Shown one piece after another: positions 1 to 6,090 of a DNA stretch of 26,510 bases (the first letter of the stretch is position 1; each line of letters starts with the position of its first letter). The stretch spans positions 1 through 26,510 of the forward strand of contig JAJCXL010000502.1 of the NCBI GenBank assembly GCA_029263435.1, read 5' to 3'. This DNA is from Acidobacteriota bacterium. Lineage in GTDB: Bacteria; Acidobacteriota; Vicinamibacteria; Marinacidobacterales; SMYC01. Both the position numbers and the translations under genes were made by a program. The notes under the pieces are model-generated. The model was not told the DNA's origin and made no database searches. It saw only the letters and a program-made list of their open reading frames with translations.

Positions 1-662
1 GAGCAATCCGCGGAGTAGTTCGTGGTCTCCGAGATAACCTTCGTGGTGCTTCCGTCCTCACCTTGGGCCGCGAGATCGGTCAACGTCGCGAGGAGGAGGT
101 CGGACCCGATGCCCTGAGCGTTGAGCGTGATGCCGCGTCCATCGAGAAGGCTCTGGAACGTCACACCGTTGGCCGCTTCGTAGCCCGCGCGATCGAGGGC
201 GCCGTTATGCGATACCGTCTGGTTGCCGTCGGTGAATAGATAGATGGTGCGCTTGTCCGCCGGACCGCTCGTCGGAAAACTTGGCCACGAGACGGGAAGG
301 TTATCCATCCAATCGGCCGTCTGACGTATGGCTCCGAAGATGTCCGTCAGATTCCCGACCGCGGACTGATTGGAGGACTGGTTCTCAACGGCTTTCACGA
401 CGTCTTTCATCACGTTGACCGTGAAGTCCTGGATCGACGCGTTGAACATTTGTTGGCCCACGAGCCCACCAAATCCGCTCGCGAAACGCCAAATCGAGAC
501 CGCCCATTCGTCGCTCGAGCTACGGACGTGATTCTTGATCTCTTCCAGGATCCATTGAGCGGACTCCGAGGCTTCCACGACTTTGTCGTGAGCGCAGTCG
601 TTGGCCGCCGGATGGTACATCGAGCCCGATGTGTCGATAACGATAGCTATCTGCTTGCGCAT
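1..662 (-). CDS. von Willebrand factor A (vWA) domain protein, N-terminal part (runs off left edge)
   Basis: Translating the minus strand from the ATG at 662 gives 220 residues with no stop, so the gene continues past the left edge. Residues 8-15 read VIDTSGSM, the DxSxS MIDAS metal-binding motif of vWA domains. A second conserved vWA stretch, IYLFTDGNQT, lies near residues 140-150. There is no signal peptide or membrane segment at the N-terminus, since the MIDAS strand begins within ten residues of the start. An AAGGTG ribosome-binding site lies about ten bases upstream. vWA proteins bind protein partners through a divalent metal, but the partner here cannot be read because the C-terminal part is missing. 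The nearest upstream gene on this strand ends at 784 behind a possible terminator, so this is probably its own transcription unit. Confidence 0.8.
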   Translation of the reverse strand, partial: MRKQIAIVIDTSGSMYHPAANDCAHDKVVEASESAQWILEEIKNHVRSSSDEWAVSIWRFASGFGGLVGQQMFNASIQDFTVNVMKDVVKAVENQSSNQSAVGNLTDIFGAIRQTADWMDNLPVSWPSFPTSGPADKRTIYLFTDGNQTVSHNGALDRAGYEAANGVTFQSLLDGRGITLNAQGIGSDLLLATLTDLAAQGEDGSTTKVISETTNYSADC

Positions 663-752
663 TCCTGCACCGCACCTTTCCGCGAACGAGTGATGTCTTG
701 TTTGGCGTAGGACGAAAGCTTAGTACGTCTCGCCCCGATGCGCGAGTGTTAG

Positions 753-778
753 AAAAAAATTGAAAAGAACGATTTTCA
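753..778 (-). terminator. Possible rho-independent terminator after the ECF42 operon
   Basis: Read on the minus strand just after the sigma-factor stop codon, TGAAAA (778-773) pairs with TTTTCA (766-761) around a six-base loop. One base later comes a run of seven T (759-753). The stem is A/T-rich and therefore weak, but the U-tract and the position immediately after the last gene of the operon fit a terminator. Confidence 0.45.
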
Positions 779-783
779 GGAAG

Positions 784-2115
784 TCATGGAGGCGCAGCGT
801 CGCTCTGGCGCAGTGCCACGCGACAGGATGCGATCTTCTCCGTGAGGAGTGCGCGCTCCGGTAGCGACGGGGTGGCCTCCAGGCCGCGCTCGAAACAAGC
901 GATCGCGGTGGCGCAATCCCCCGCGAGCCTCGAAAGCTCGCCTCTTACGGCGTGATAGAGGGAGTAATCCTCGAGCACCGCGTGATCCTCGATGGCTGTG
1001 AGCGCTCGTAGTCCCGCCGTCGGACCCTCCGCTTGACCGACCGCGACGGATCGATTCAACCGCCATACCGGAGAGGGTTCTATCTCCAACAATCGGTCGT
1101 AGTGCTCGACGATGCGGCTCCAGTTCGTGTCCTCGAATCGCACGGCGAGGCAATGCTCGGCGGCGATTGCGGCTTGCAAGTGATAGACGGAAAGGTGCTC
1201 GCCTCGCGCGGAACGCTCGAGCCAGTGAAACCCGGTTCCAATCGCTTTCTGATCCCATCGAGAGCGATCTTGCTTGGCGAGTAGCAGAATGCGTCCTTCG
1301 CCGTCGAGACGCGCGTCGAAGCGAGACACGTGGAAGTACTGCAGGGCGAGCAGTGCCCAGGTGGCCGGCGTCGCGCAGATCGAGTGTCCGGCAAGCATCG
1401 CGGTGAGGCGGATCGCCTCGTTGCAAAGCTCCAAGCGGATCAGATGGTCGGGATGCTTCGAGCTATATCCCTCGTTGAAGAGGAGATAGAGCGCTTGATG
1501 GACGCTCCCCGTCCTCGCCGCGAGCGCTGCGCCTCGGGGTATGACAAGCCTTCCCCGCTGCGCGAGCCGCTTCTTTGCCCGGACGATCCTTTTCTGCGCG
1601 GCATCTTGGCTGACGAGGAGCGCCTGGGCGATCTCCTCAGTGCTCAAGCCGCAAAGGAGCTTGAGGATGACGGCCACGCGCGATGCGGGAGAAAGCGATG
1701 GGTCACAGCACGCGAACATCATGCGCAGCTGGTGGTCGGCGACATCTCCGTCTAGGTGGAGGGGGCTACGATCGTAGCGCGCTTTGGCAAGGGTGGCTTC
1801 CACCCGAGCGAGCTCCGCACCGTACTTCGCCGCGGTGCTCTCGCGGCGGAGCGCGTCGAGCGCGCGATGCTTCGCCACTCGGAACAGCCACGCGGTCGGG
1901 TGCTCGGGAACCGCGCCCAGCTTCCAGCTTTCGAGCGCCTCGACCAACGCATCCTGCACGACGTCCTCTACGAGCTCTATCCTCCCCAAGCCAAGGGTGC
2001 CAACGAGTGTCGAGACGAGGCGCCCATAGCTGTGACGAAAGAAGTGCTCGATGAGCTCGCCCTTAGGCATCGGCTCGAAAAGCTCGGGAGCGTCCCGGGT
2101 GGATGACGACGTCAT
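784..2115 (-). CDS. ECF42-type RNA polymerase sigma factor with C-terminal TPR-like extension
   Basis: A 443-residue protein. Sigma region 2 spans about residues 25-92 (VEDVVQDALVEALESW, then HPTAWLFRVAKHRALDALRR). Sigma region 4 spans about 140-187 with an HTH around LCGLSTEEIAQALLVSQDAAQKR. The rest is a long alpha-helical extension beginning with the family signature LYLLFNEGY (209-217) and containing repeat-like helices. This architecture and length define the ECF42 group (SigJ-like, DUF6596), which directs RNA polymerase to a small regulon usually including its own DGPF-gene neighbour. An open frame extends upstream to 2364, but the ATG at 2115 is preferred because it overlaps the DGPF stop codon as ATGA, showing translational coupling. 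No anti-sigma factor is present, as is usual for ECF42; the C-terminal extension is thought to regulate activity. Confidence 0.9.
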   Translation of the reverse strand: MTSSSTRDAPELFEPMPKGELIEHFFRHSYGRLVSTLVGTLGLGRIELVEDVVQDALVEALESWKLGAVPEHPTAWLFRVAKHRALDALRRESTAAKYGAELARVEATLAKARYDRSPLHLDGDVADHQLRMMFACCDPSLSPASRVAVILKLLCGLSTEEIAQALLVSQDAAQKRIVRAKKRLAQRGRLVIPRGAALAARTGSVHQALYLLFNEGYSSKHPDHLIRLELCNEAIRLTAMLAGHSICATPATWALLALQYFHVSRFDARLDGEGRILLLAKQDRSRWDQKAIGTGFHWLERSARGEHLSVYHLQAAIAAEHCLAVRFEDTNWSRIVEHYDRLLEIEPSPVWRLNRSVAVGQAEGPTAGLRALTAIEDHAVLEDYSLYHAVRGELSRLAGDCATAIACFERGLEATPSLPERALLTEKIASCRVALRQSDAAPP

Positions 2116-2450
2116 CTCCGGCTCGGTCGCACCTCGACCGTCATCCCTGGGTGATCCAAGCCCGGGCAACCCTTGGCGAGCTCGCACGCCTCTTCGAGAC
2201 TGTCGCACTCCACGATGAAGAAGCCTCCGACAAGCTCTTTGGACTCGACGAAAGGCCCGTCGGACACCAGTTGGTTCGAATCGACGACGGAGCCTTCCGG
2301 CGCCAAACGCGAGCCACCGCGCATGGCGCCTCGAGAGGCGAAGCTGTCGGCCCACTTCGACCACCGAGCCATCACTCGTTGCATTTGGTCGGGCGACAGC
2401 TCCTGCTTTTGGGATTCCACCCCCCTAAAAATGTAGACGTACTCTGGCAC
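2112..2450 (-). CDS. DGPF domain (YCII-related) protein
   Basis: A 112-residue cytoplasmic protein of the YCII/DGPF family. It carries the diagnostic DGPF motif (DGPFVESKELVGGFFIVE, about residues 64-81) and the N-terminal MPEYVYIFRG strand. The start is GTG at 2450, supported by a strong AAGGAGG six bases upstream; no better ATG exists. The stop overlaps the ECF42 sigma start by four bases. DGPF proteins are the conserved genomic partners and typical targets of ECF42 sigma factors. Their biochemical activity is not established; a ferredoxin-like fold with a possible enzymatic role is known for YciI relatives. Together with the upstream VOC gene it forms a standard ECF42 locus. Confidence 0.88.
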   Translation of the reverse strand: MPEYVYIFRGVESQKQELSPDQMQRVMARWSKWADSFASRGAMRGGSRLAPEGSVVDSNQLVSDGPFVESKELVGGFFIVECDSLEEACELAKGCPGLDHPGMTVEVRPSRR

Positions 2451-2462
2451 CCCGCGCCTCCT

Positions 2463-2819
2463 TCAATTGTGCTCGACCAGTCCCAGCGCTGCGCCGGTGG
2501 GATCCACGATGACGCCGAAAAAGCCGTTGCCGGGGATGGGGGTTTTCTCCTGAACGACGGTGGCCCCCAAGGACTTCGCCCGTTCCAACCCGGCCGCGAC
2601 GTCGCTGACATCGACGAAACAGAGCCACCGTGACGGTGCGCTCTTGTCGGGGCTCGGCATCATGCCGCCCCCCACGCCCTCGCCGACCTGGATCATCGTA
2701 TACATCATCTCACCCATGGGAACGTCGACGAGCTTCCACTGGAATAACTCGCCGTAGAACTTCCGGGCGCGGTCGATGTCGGTCGTGGATAGCTCGATAT
2801 GTACGAAAGGATTGCTCAT
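2463..2819 (-). CDS. VOC-family (glyoxalase/bleomycin-resistance-like) protein
   Basis: A 118-residue single-domain vicinal oxygen chelate protein. It begins VHIELSTTDIDRARKFYGELF, the usual first beta-alpha unit, and ends FFGVIVDPTGAALGLVEHN, the usual last strand. One polypeptide carries two beta-alpha-beta-beta-beta modules, the normal length for a lactoylglutathione-lyase-like or bleomycin-resistance-like member. The frame is open to 2882, but the ATG at 2819 has a perfect GAGGAGGT ribosome-binding site six bases upstream and is chosen. It is the first gene of the VOC-DGPF-ECF42 operon, twelve bases from the DGPF gene. The substrate cannot be told from the sequence. VOC genes are frequent in ECF42 regulons, so a stress or detoxification role is an inference. 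Confidence 0.85.
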   Translation of the reverse strand: MSNPFVHIELSTTDIDRARKFYGELFQWKLVDVPMGEMMYTMIQVGEGVGGGMMPSPDKSAPSRWLCFVDVSDVAAGLERAKSLGATVVQEKTPIPGNGFFGVIVDPTGAALGLVEHN

Positions 2820-2852
2820 GACTACCTCCTCGATAGGTCCGTTTTCATTCAA

Positions 2853-2879
2853 GACGTTTGAGGTGAACGAGAACGGACA
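2853..2879 (-). promoter_or_regulatory. Possible ECF42-dependent promoter of the VOC-DGPF-sigma operon
   Basis: On the minus strand, TGTCCG (2879-2874) is followed after 17 bases by CGTC (2856-2853), about 35 bases before the VOC start codon. From memory, ECF42 promoters have a TGTCGA-like -35 and a CGTC/CGAC-like -10 element. One to two mismatches in the -35 element keep confidence low. If real, the sigma factor would drive its own operon. Confidence 0.35.
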
Positions 2880-3044
2880 CATCTATGGAGAAAGATTCTC
2901 GTGAGGACGAAAGAGGTGGGATGAGAACGAGGGCGCGCCGCCCGATTCGATGGGGCTCCCGACTTCGTTTAGGAGTCTCTTGGACTCAGTGCCTGGCTTG
3001 TGCGATGAGCTCGCCGTGCTCAGGCGGTCGCTATGGAGTCAGGA

Positions 3045-3092
3045 TCACCCCGCCGTTTGGGTAATCAGCCTCTTGCCGCATTCCGGGTTCAT
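3045..3092 (-). CDS. Possible 15-residue peptide coupled to the upstream mini-ORF
   Basis: The ATG at 3092 overlaps the stop of the preceding 14-codon ORF as ATGA. The ORF reads MNPECGKRLITQTAG and stops at 3045. It has no ribosome-binding site of its own, so expression would depend on coupling. It may equally be part of a decayed gene. Confidence 0.15.
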   Translation of the reverse strand: MNPECGKRLITQTAG

Positions 3093-3133
3093 TCACCGAG
3101 CGCCACAAGAGGCTCGTTATGGTCCGGTGGCAT
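3089..3133 (-). CDS. Possible 14-residue leader peptide behind a strong promoter
   Basis: The ATG at 3133 opens a 14-residue ORF (MPPDHNEPLVALGE) ending at 3089. An AAGGAGG site (3144-3138) lies four bases upstream, and a TTGACA-N17-TATACA promoter ends about 30 bases before the start. Promoter, ribosome-binding site and start are all strong and correctly spaced, which argues that translation begins here. The very short frame suggests either a leader peptide or the preserved 5' end of a gene lost by frameshift. No family is recognised. Confidence 0.3.
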   Translation of the reverse strand: MPPDHNEPLVALGE

Positions 3134-3162
3134 ATCGCCTCCTTCCATTTGGGCCTGTCTCC

Positions 3163-3191
3163 TGTATACACCCGAACCCAAAGGGTGTCAA
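3163..3191 (-). promoter_or_regulatory. Near-consensus sigma70 promoter with palindromic spacer
   Basis: On the minus strand TTGACA (3191-3186) and TATACA (3168-3163) are separated by exactly 17 bases, which is one mismatch from the full sigma70 consensus. The spacer region holds an inverted repeat, ACACCC-N9-GGGTGT (3188-3183 and 3173-3168 in minus reading), overlapping both elements. That is a good candidate operator for a dimeric repressor. The promoter starts 40 bases after the CooC-like stop and points at the mini-ORF and then the VOC-DGPF-sigma operon. Confidence 0.6.
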
Positions 3192-3229
3192 CGGAAAATG
3201 TCTCGACCGAGCCGCTCTGCCGTTTCGTC

Positions 3230-4003
3230 CTAGTCTGGTGAGACGAGTGCGTCCGCGAGAGCGTTAATCGCGACCAAAGACGGGGCACCGGTATCGACGG
3301 GAGCCATGCGTTTTTGATCTCCTCTTCTCAGCTCATCGTCGTAGGGGATCTCAGCCAAGATATCGAGTCCGTGTGCGCCCGCGTAGTCGGCAATTGCTTT
3401 CCGGTCGACCGCATCTCTTACCTTGTTCGCCACCACCACGACCCGCTCGACGCCCAACTCCTTGCCGAGCGCCACGGTGCGCCGCGCGGTCTCGAGCGCG
3501 CGATAGTACGGCTCCATCATCACGACCAGCGTATCCACGTGTCGCGACGTGCCACGACTCAAATGCTCGAGCCCTGCTTCCATGTCCACGACCGCGACGA
3601 CACCCTTTTCTTGAAGCATTCCACCCACGAGTTGCCGCACCGCGGCATGAGCGCGGCACATTCATCCGGAGCCGGCGTGGTCGACTTGTCCCATCAAGAG
3701 TAAACGGACCCGGTCGGGGCTCTCGGTCCCGTACTGCACGACGATGTCGCGAGCAGGGATACGCAAGTCGAGCTTTCTCTTCCCCTCGGCATCCGTCGTC
3801 TCTTCCAGGATCGTGCGCGGCATGGGTCTCAGTGCGGCCTGCGCATCTTCAGACAAGCCTAGAGTGGAGGCGAGGTTCGGATTGGAGTCCGCGTCGATCG
3901 CCCACACTTCATGGCCTCGCTGTGCGAAGAGACGGGCGAGGGTGCCCGCCATCGTCGTTTTTCCCGTGCCGCCCTTTCCGGCGATCGCTACCTTCGGATG
4001 CAT
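3230..4003 (-). CDS. CooC-like P-loop ATPase (Ni insertion) with in-frame TGA at codon 114
   Basis: Read as one frame from the ATG at 4003 to the stop at 3230, this is a 257-position protein, the normal CooC length. Walker A is GKGGTGKT (10-17), preceded by the family start KVAIAG. IDADSNPNLA (36-45) is the MinD/NifH-type aspartate region. The second half carries the CooC-typical VVDMEAGLEHLSRGT and VANKV (nucleotide-base) motifs. A single TGA (3664-3662) sits between GSG (111-113) and MC (115-116). CooC proteins have a CxC zinc/nickel-binding motif here, so the TGA replaces the first Cys. An AAAGGAG site five bases before 4003 sets the start. CooC binds Ni and ATP as a dimer and loads nickel into CO dehydrogenase. 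In this hydrogenase operon, which lacks hypB, it may serve Ni insertion. Selenocysteine readthrough, a nonsense mutation or a sequencing error are all possible. The ATG directly after the TGA could allow reinitiation. Confidence 0.8.
3636..3660 (-). other. Hairpin immediately downstream of the in-frame TGA
   Basis: In the mRNA, positions 5-13 counted from the U of UGA can pair with 21-29 (five G/C pairs CCGCG/CGCGG plus four weaker pairs, three of them G-U), leaving a seven-base loop with a G and a U. The distance from the UGA is similar to that in bacterial SECIS elements. No bulged U or canonical GGUC-type loop is evident, and an alternative pairing UGCCGC/GCGGCA exists. In such GC-rich DNA, hairpins occur often by chance. 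Confidence 0.25.
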
Positions 4004-4019
4004 GAAACTCCTTTGACAC

Positions 4020-4406
4020 TCAGTGTGCGAGGTGCTGACAATCGGCCGGATCGCCGGTCTCACTGCAATCACAATTCGGGTCGCCGCACTCCCCGTGTCC
4101 CGGCTTGGTCATGTCCGAGAACTCGTCCGCGAACCGTCGACCACCTTCCTTATTGCCGATGATGGTGAGGCGAAATCGCGGCTCGGCGGGAGCGCCATGG
4201 ACAGGCTGGGCGAGCACGCGCTCGACGAAGCCGAGCTCTACCATGCGCTCGAGCACCGGCCGGATGTCTTGCTCTTTCATCGTCAGCCACCGAACGAGCT
4301 CTGGGGAGGCGACGTCGTCGGCGAGGCCTTCGCCTCGAAGCCAGAAAAGGATCTGCAGGATCTCGTCGACGGCCGCGACGGGTTGGGCTTCGGGGTCAGA
4401 GGACAT
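4020..4406 (-). CDS. Small winged-helix protein with Cys/His-rich C-terminal tail
   Basis: A 128-residue protein. Residues about 12-66 form a predicted winged-helix unit (VDEILQILFWLRGEGL, then SPELVRWLTMKEQDIRPVLERMVELGFVERV), followed by a strand RFRLTIIG. The tail has four Cys (107, 112, 114, 123) and His at 104, 125 and 128, a probable metal site. The ATG at 4406 overlaps the end of the endopeptidase gene by 11 bases; the frame is open further upstream, but those starts lie deeper inside that gene. The CooC-like gene follows 16 bases downstream. The family is not recognised with certainty. A metal-responsive regulator or an accessory protein for Ni or FeS delivery are both plausible from the fold and the position between two maturation genes. 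Confidence 0.7.
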   Translation of the reverse strand: MSSDPEAQPVAAVDEILQILFWLRGEGLADDVASPELVRWLTMKEQDIRPVLERMVELGFVERVLAQPVHGAPAEPRFRLTIIGNKEGGRRFADEFSDMTKPGHGECGDPNCDCSETGDPADCQHLAH

Positions 4407-4917
4407 GAGTCTCCTCTGTCGTCGCCAGGTAATCGACAACGAGGCGCTCGGCCTCACGAACGGCGGGCTCGAGACTCGCCTCCATCGCGGCCGTGAGCTG
4501 GGTCGTTACGTCGTCGCAAGATCCGACCTGCGCGCCTACGATCCAAACAACCTCGGGCAAGACGTCCATCGTCGCCGCGAGGTGAAACACCCCTTCAGGC
4601 TTGGCTTCGTGAAGGTCTACCGGGGTCGTGTGATCGCTTCGGTAGTGGGCGAGATCGGGCTCGAGGACAAAGAGTCGTCCGGCTTCGCAACCTCGCTCCA
4701 ATGCGTCGAGCACGAGCAACGCGTCGTATCCGTCCATGAGCTCGTGCACGAGGCCGATGCCTGCGATCCCACTTTCCCAAAAATGTACTCGTGGCTCCGA
4801 GCCGAGCCGACCCGCTCGCAGGCGTTCGAGGGAGCGAATGCCGAAACCGTCGTCGCCCCGAAGCACGTTTCCGACACCGGCCACGAGAATGCGCGGCGCC
4901 GGTGGGACTCTAGGCAT
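4396..4917 (-). CDS. [NiFe]-hydrogenase maturation endopeptidase (HycI/HyaD/HybD family)
   Basis: A 173-residue protein that would clip the C-terminal peptide from the hydrogenase large subunit after Ni insertion. GVGNVLRGDDGFG (14-26) is the family's GxGNxLxxDDGxG motif, whose acidic residue is a nickel-sensing ligand. Asp71 in LVLDALERG and His103 in VDLHEAKPEG match the other two metal ligands of the HybD type. The ATG at 4917 begins inside the last codons of the 4-TM gene (eight-base overlap). The frame is open to 4983, but that would be a much longer overlap and the family motif starts near residue 10. Its natural substrate is the large subunit at 6610-8496, which ends with a cleavable tail. 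Confidence 0.92.
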   Translation of the reverse strand: MPRVPPAPRILVAGVGNVLRGDDGFGIRSLERLRAGRLGSEPRVHFWESGIAGIGLVHELMDGYDALLVLDALERGCEAGRLFVLEPDLAHYRSDHTTPVDLHEAKPEGVFHLAATMDVLPEVVWIVGAQVGSCDDVTTQLTAAMEASLEPAVREAERLVVDYLATTEETHVL

Positions 4918-5407
4918 TGCTCTGGGCGAGCTTGCCGGTGGCTTCTCCAGGTTCTTCGGGCTGAGCGAGCCCAAAGAATTCATAGGTGGCGCGGGGCGCC
5001 AGAACGAGAGCCGCGAGGCTGACCGACAGGATCACGTGCTGCAGAGACATATGAGCCGTGGCGAACAGGCCGCCCAAGGGGTGAGTCATGATGGCGCGGG
5101 CGAAGGTGGGAACACATTCGAGACCGGTCACCAGCCATCCGGCCGCGAGAATGCCGGTGGGCAAGCTCAAGAGGAGAGGCAGGCGGTGGGCAAGCGCGGG
5201 CTTGAGCGCGAACACGACCCCGGCCAATGCGAGCACCGAAGAGCTGGGAAATAGAATTCCGTACAGCCCGACCATGGTCTGGGGCTGGGCGATCATCTTA
5301 TAGGGGATGTAGCCCAACAGACTGAGCCCCGCAAGGAACATCAGCATCCGGTAAATCTTCCACCGTCGACGTTTCTTGCCTTCGCAGCTCTCACCGTCGC
5401 ATTTCAT
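4910..5407 (-). CDS. Four-TM membrane protein of hydrogenase operon, unrecognised family
   Basis: A 165-residue integral membrane protein. A short N-terminal cytoplasmic stretch contains a CDGESC pair and a basic patch (KKRRR). It is followed by about four hydrophobic helices, roughly residues 20-38, 46-69, 77-97 and 117-138. Several His residues lie in or next to helices (around 76, 110, 120 and 125), including the HMSLQH pattern in the last helix, which could bind heme, but no known cytochrome b signature is clear. The start at 5407 overlaps the Rieske-like gene stop as ATGA, and its own end overlaps the endopeptidase gene. Its position suggests a membrane partner that takes electrons from, or anchors, the hydrogenase; this is inference. 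Confidence 0.75.
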   Translation of the reverse strand: MKCDGESCEGKKRRRWKIYRMLMFLAGLSLLGYIPYKMIAQPQTMVGLYGILFPSSSVLALAGVVFALKPALAHRLPLLLSLPTGILAAGWLVTGLECVPTFARAIMTHPLGGLFATAHMSLQHVILSVSLAALVLAPRATYEFFGLAQPEEPGEATGKLAQSNA

Positions 5408-6087
5408 GGCGTGACTCCTCCTGGGGTGCTCGTAACGTTCGTGGCAACTCTGATTCTATCCCCATCGAGGCTCACTTGAAAAGCCTCGAGCCGGGTGTCG
5501 GGGGCTCCGGCTTTGATCCCGGTTTGGACGTCATAGCGGCATCCGTGCCAGGGACAATGAATCTCACCGTCGACGAGCGTACCCAAGTGAAGCGGCAGAA
5601 TACTTCCGGGGCACGTGTTGCGATAAGCGTAGACCGCATCGTCGGTGGCGGCGATGAGCACCGGCGATTGCTCGATCTGAATCGCTCGAAGCACTCCGGG
5701 CGGGAGATCCTCTCGCGCGAAGGCGACGTTCCACGCGGGCTTTCGCTCCACGCCGCCAATCGCATCGAGAGGTATGAATCCGGACGAGTAAGGTGAGGCG
5801 ACCGTGGAGGTACTCTCGACCGGGGTGAGCGGCTCGCTCGGTATGAGGTCGTAGAGGATGAAAAGCATTCGGACGGCGGGGTCCGAGACCATCCGCTCGA
5901 TAAGTCCTTTGCCGCCCAGCTCGCTGAGCACTTCGAACAGGCCCCACACGCAGCTTCGGTGGAGGTGGTCGATATTCTCCACGAGCTCCAACGCCTTGCT
6001 CTTGGCGCTGGATTCCGGCAGGGCCTCGAGCTCTGTGACGAGCTCCGCGACCCGCCGCGCATGATGTTCGAGGTCGTGGGAAGCCAT
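5404..6087 (-). CDS. Rieske-like [2Fe-2S] protein with N-terminal helical domain
   Basis: A 227-residue protein. Residues 1-85 are helical and of no family I can name with certainty; similar N-domains in hydrogenase operons are annotated NifU-like. Residues about 115-217 are a Rieske ferredoxin domain with the second half-motif CPWHGCRYD (178-186) followed by QTG. The first half-motif reads NTCPGSILPLHLG (157-169): Cys159 is present, but the usual C-x-H His is Gly161. His167 or the extra Cys183 might supply the fourth ligand. No signal peptide or TM helix is seen. Rieske proteins in group 1h-type loci are thought to carry electrons from the hydrogenase to the quinone pool. The gene lies four bases after the protease-like gene and overlaps the 4-TM gene by four bases. 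Confidence 0.8.
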   Translation of the reverse strand: MASHDLEHHARRVAELVTELEALPESSAKSKALELVENIDHLHRSCVWGLFEVLSELGGKGLIERMVSDPAVRMLFILYDLIPSEPLTPVESTSTVASPYSSGFIPLDAIGGVERKPAWNVAFAREDLPPGVLRAIQIEQSPVLIAATDDAVYAYRNTCPGSILPLHLGTLVDGEIHCPWHGCRYDVQTGIKAGAPDTRLEAFQVSLDGDRIRVATNVTSTPGGVTP

Positions 6088-6090
6088 CGC

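Larger units (their letters stand above)
2820..3229. other. Gene-poor gap between the hydrogenase operon and the ECF42 operon
   Basis: This stretch of about 410 bases holds no convincing normal-length gene. ORFs on both strands (3031-3288 minus, 2950-3267 plus) lack ribosome-binding sites and recognisable sequence. It does contain a near-consensus promoter reading toward the ECF42 operon (3163-3191), a strong Shine-Dalgarno with a 14-codon ORF (3089-3133), a coupled 15-codon ORF (3045-3092) and the candidate ECF42 promoter. No clear terminator was seen for the hydrogenase operon that ends at 3230. Confidence 0.6.

Noticed and set aside
776..1426. 216-codon minus-strand ORF
   Set aside because: It lies in another frame of the ECF42 sigma gene, is Arg-rich and has no domain.
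3168..3188. ACACCC/GGGTGT hairpin as terminator of the hydrogenase operon
   Set aside because: No T-tract follows on the minus strand, and the repeat coincides exactly with the spacer of a promoter, so an operator is more likely.
2950..3267. 105-codon plus-strand ORF in the gap
   Set aside because: It has no ribosome-binding site, no recognisable sequence and overlaps the 3' end of the CooC-like gene.
3031..3288. 85-codon minus-strand ORF in the gap
   Set aside because: It runs through the end of the CooC-like gene and across the strong promoter, has no ribosome-binding site and no recognised family.
4105..5022. 305-codon plus-strand ORF
   Set aside because: It lies antisense across the endopeptidase and wHTH genes, whose motifs are clear; GC-rich codon bias opens the opposite frame.
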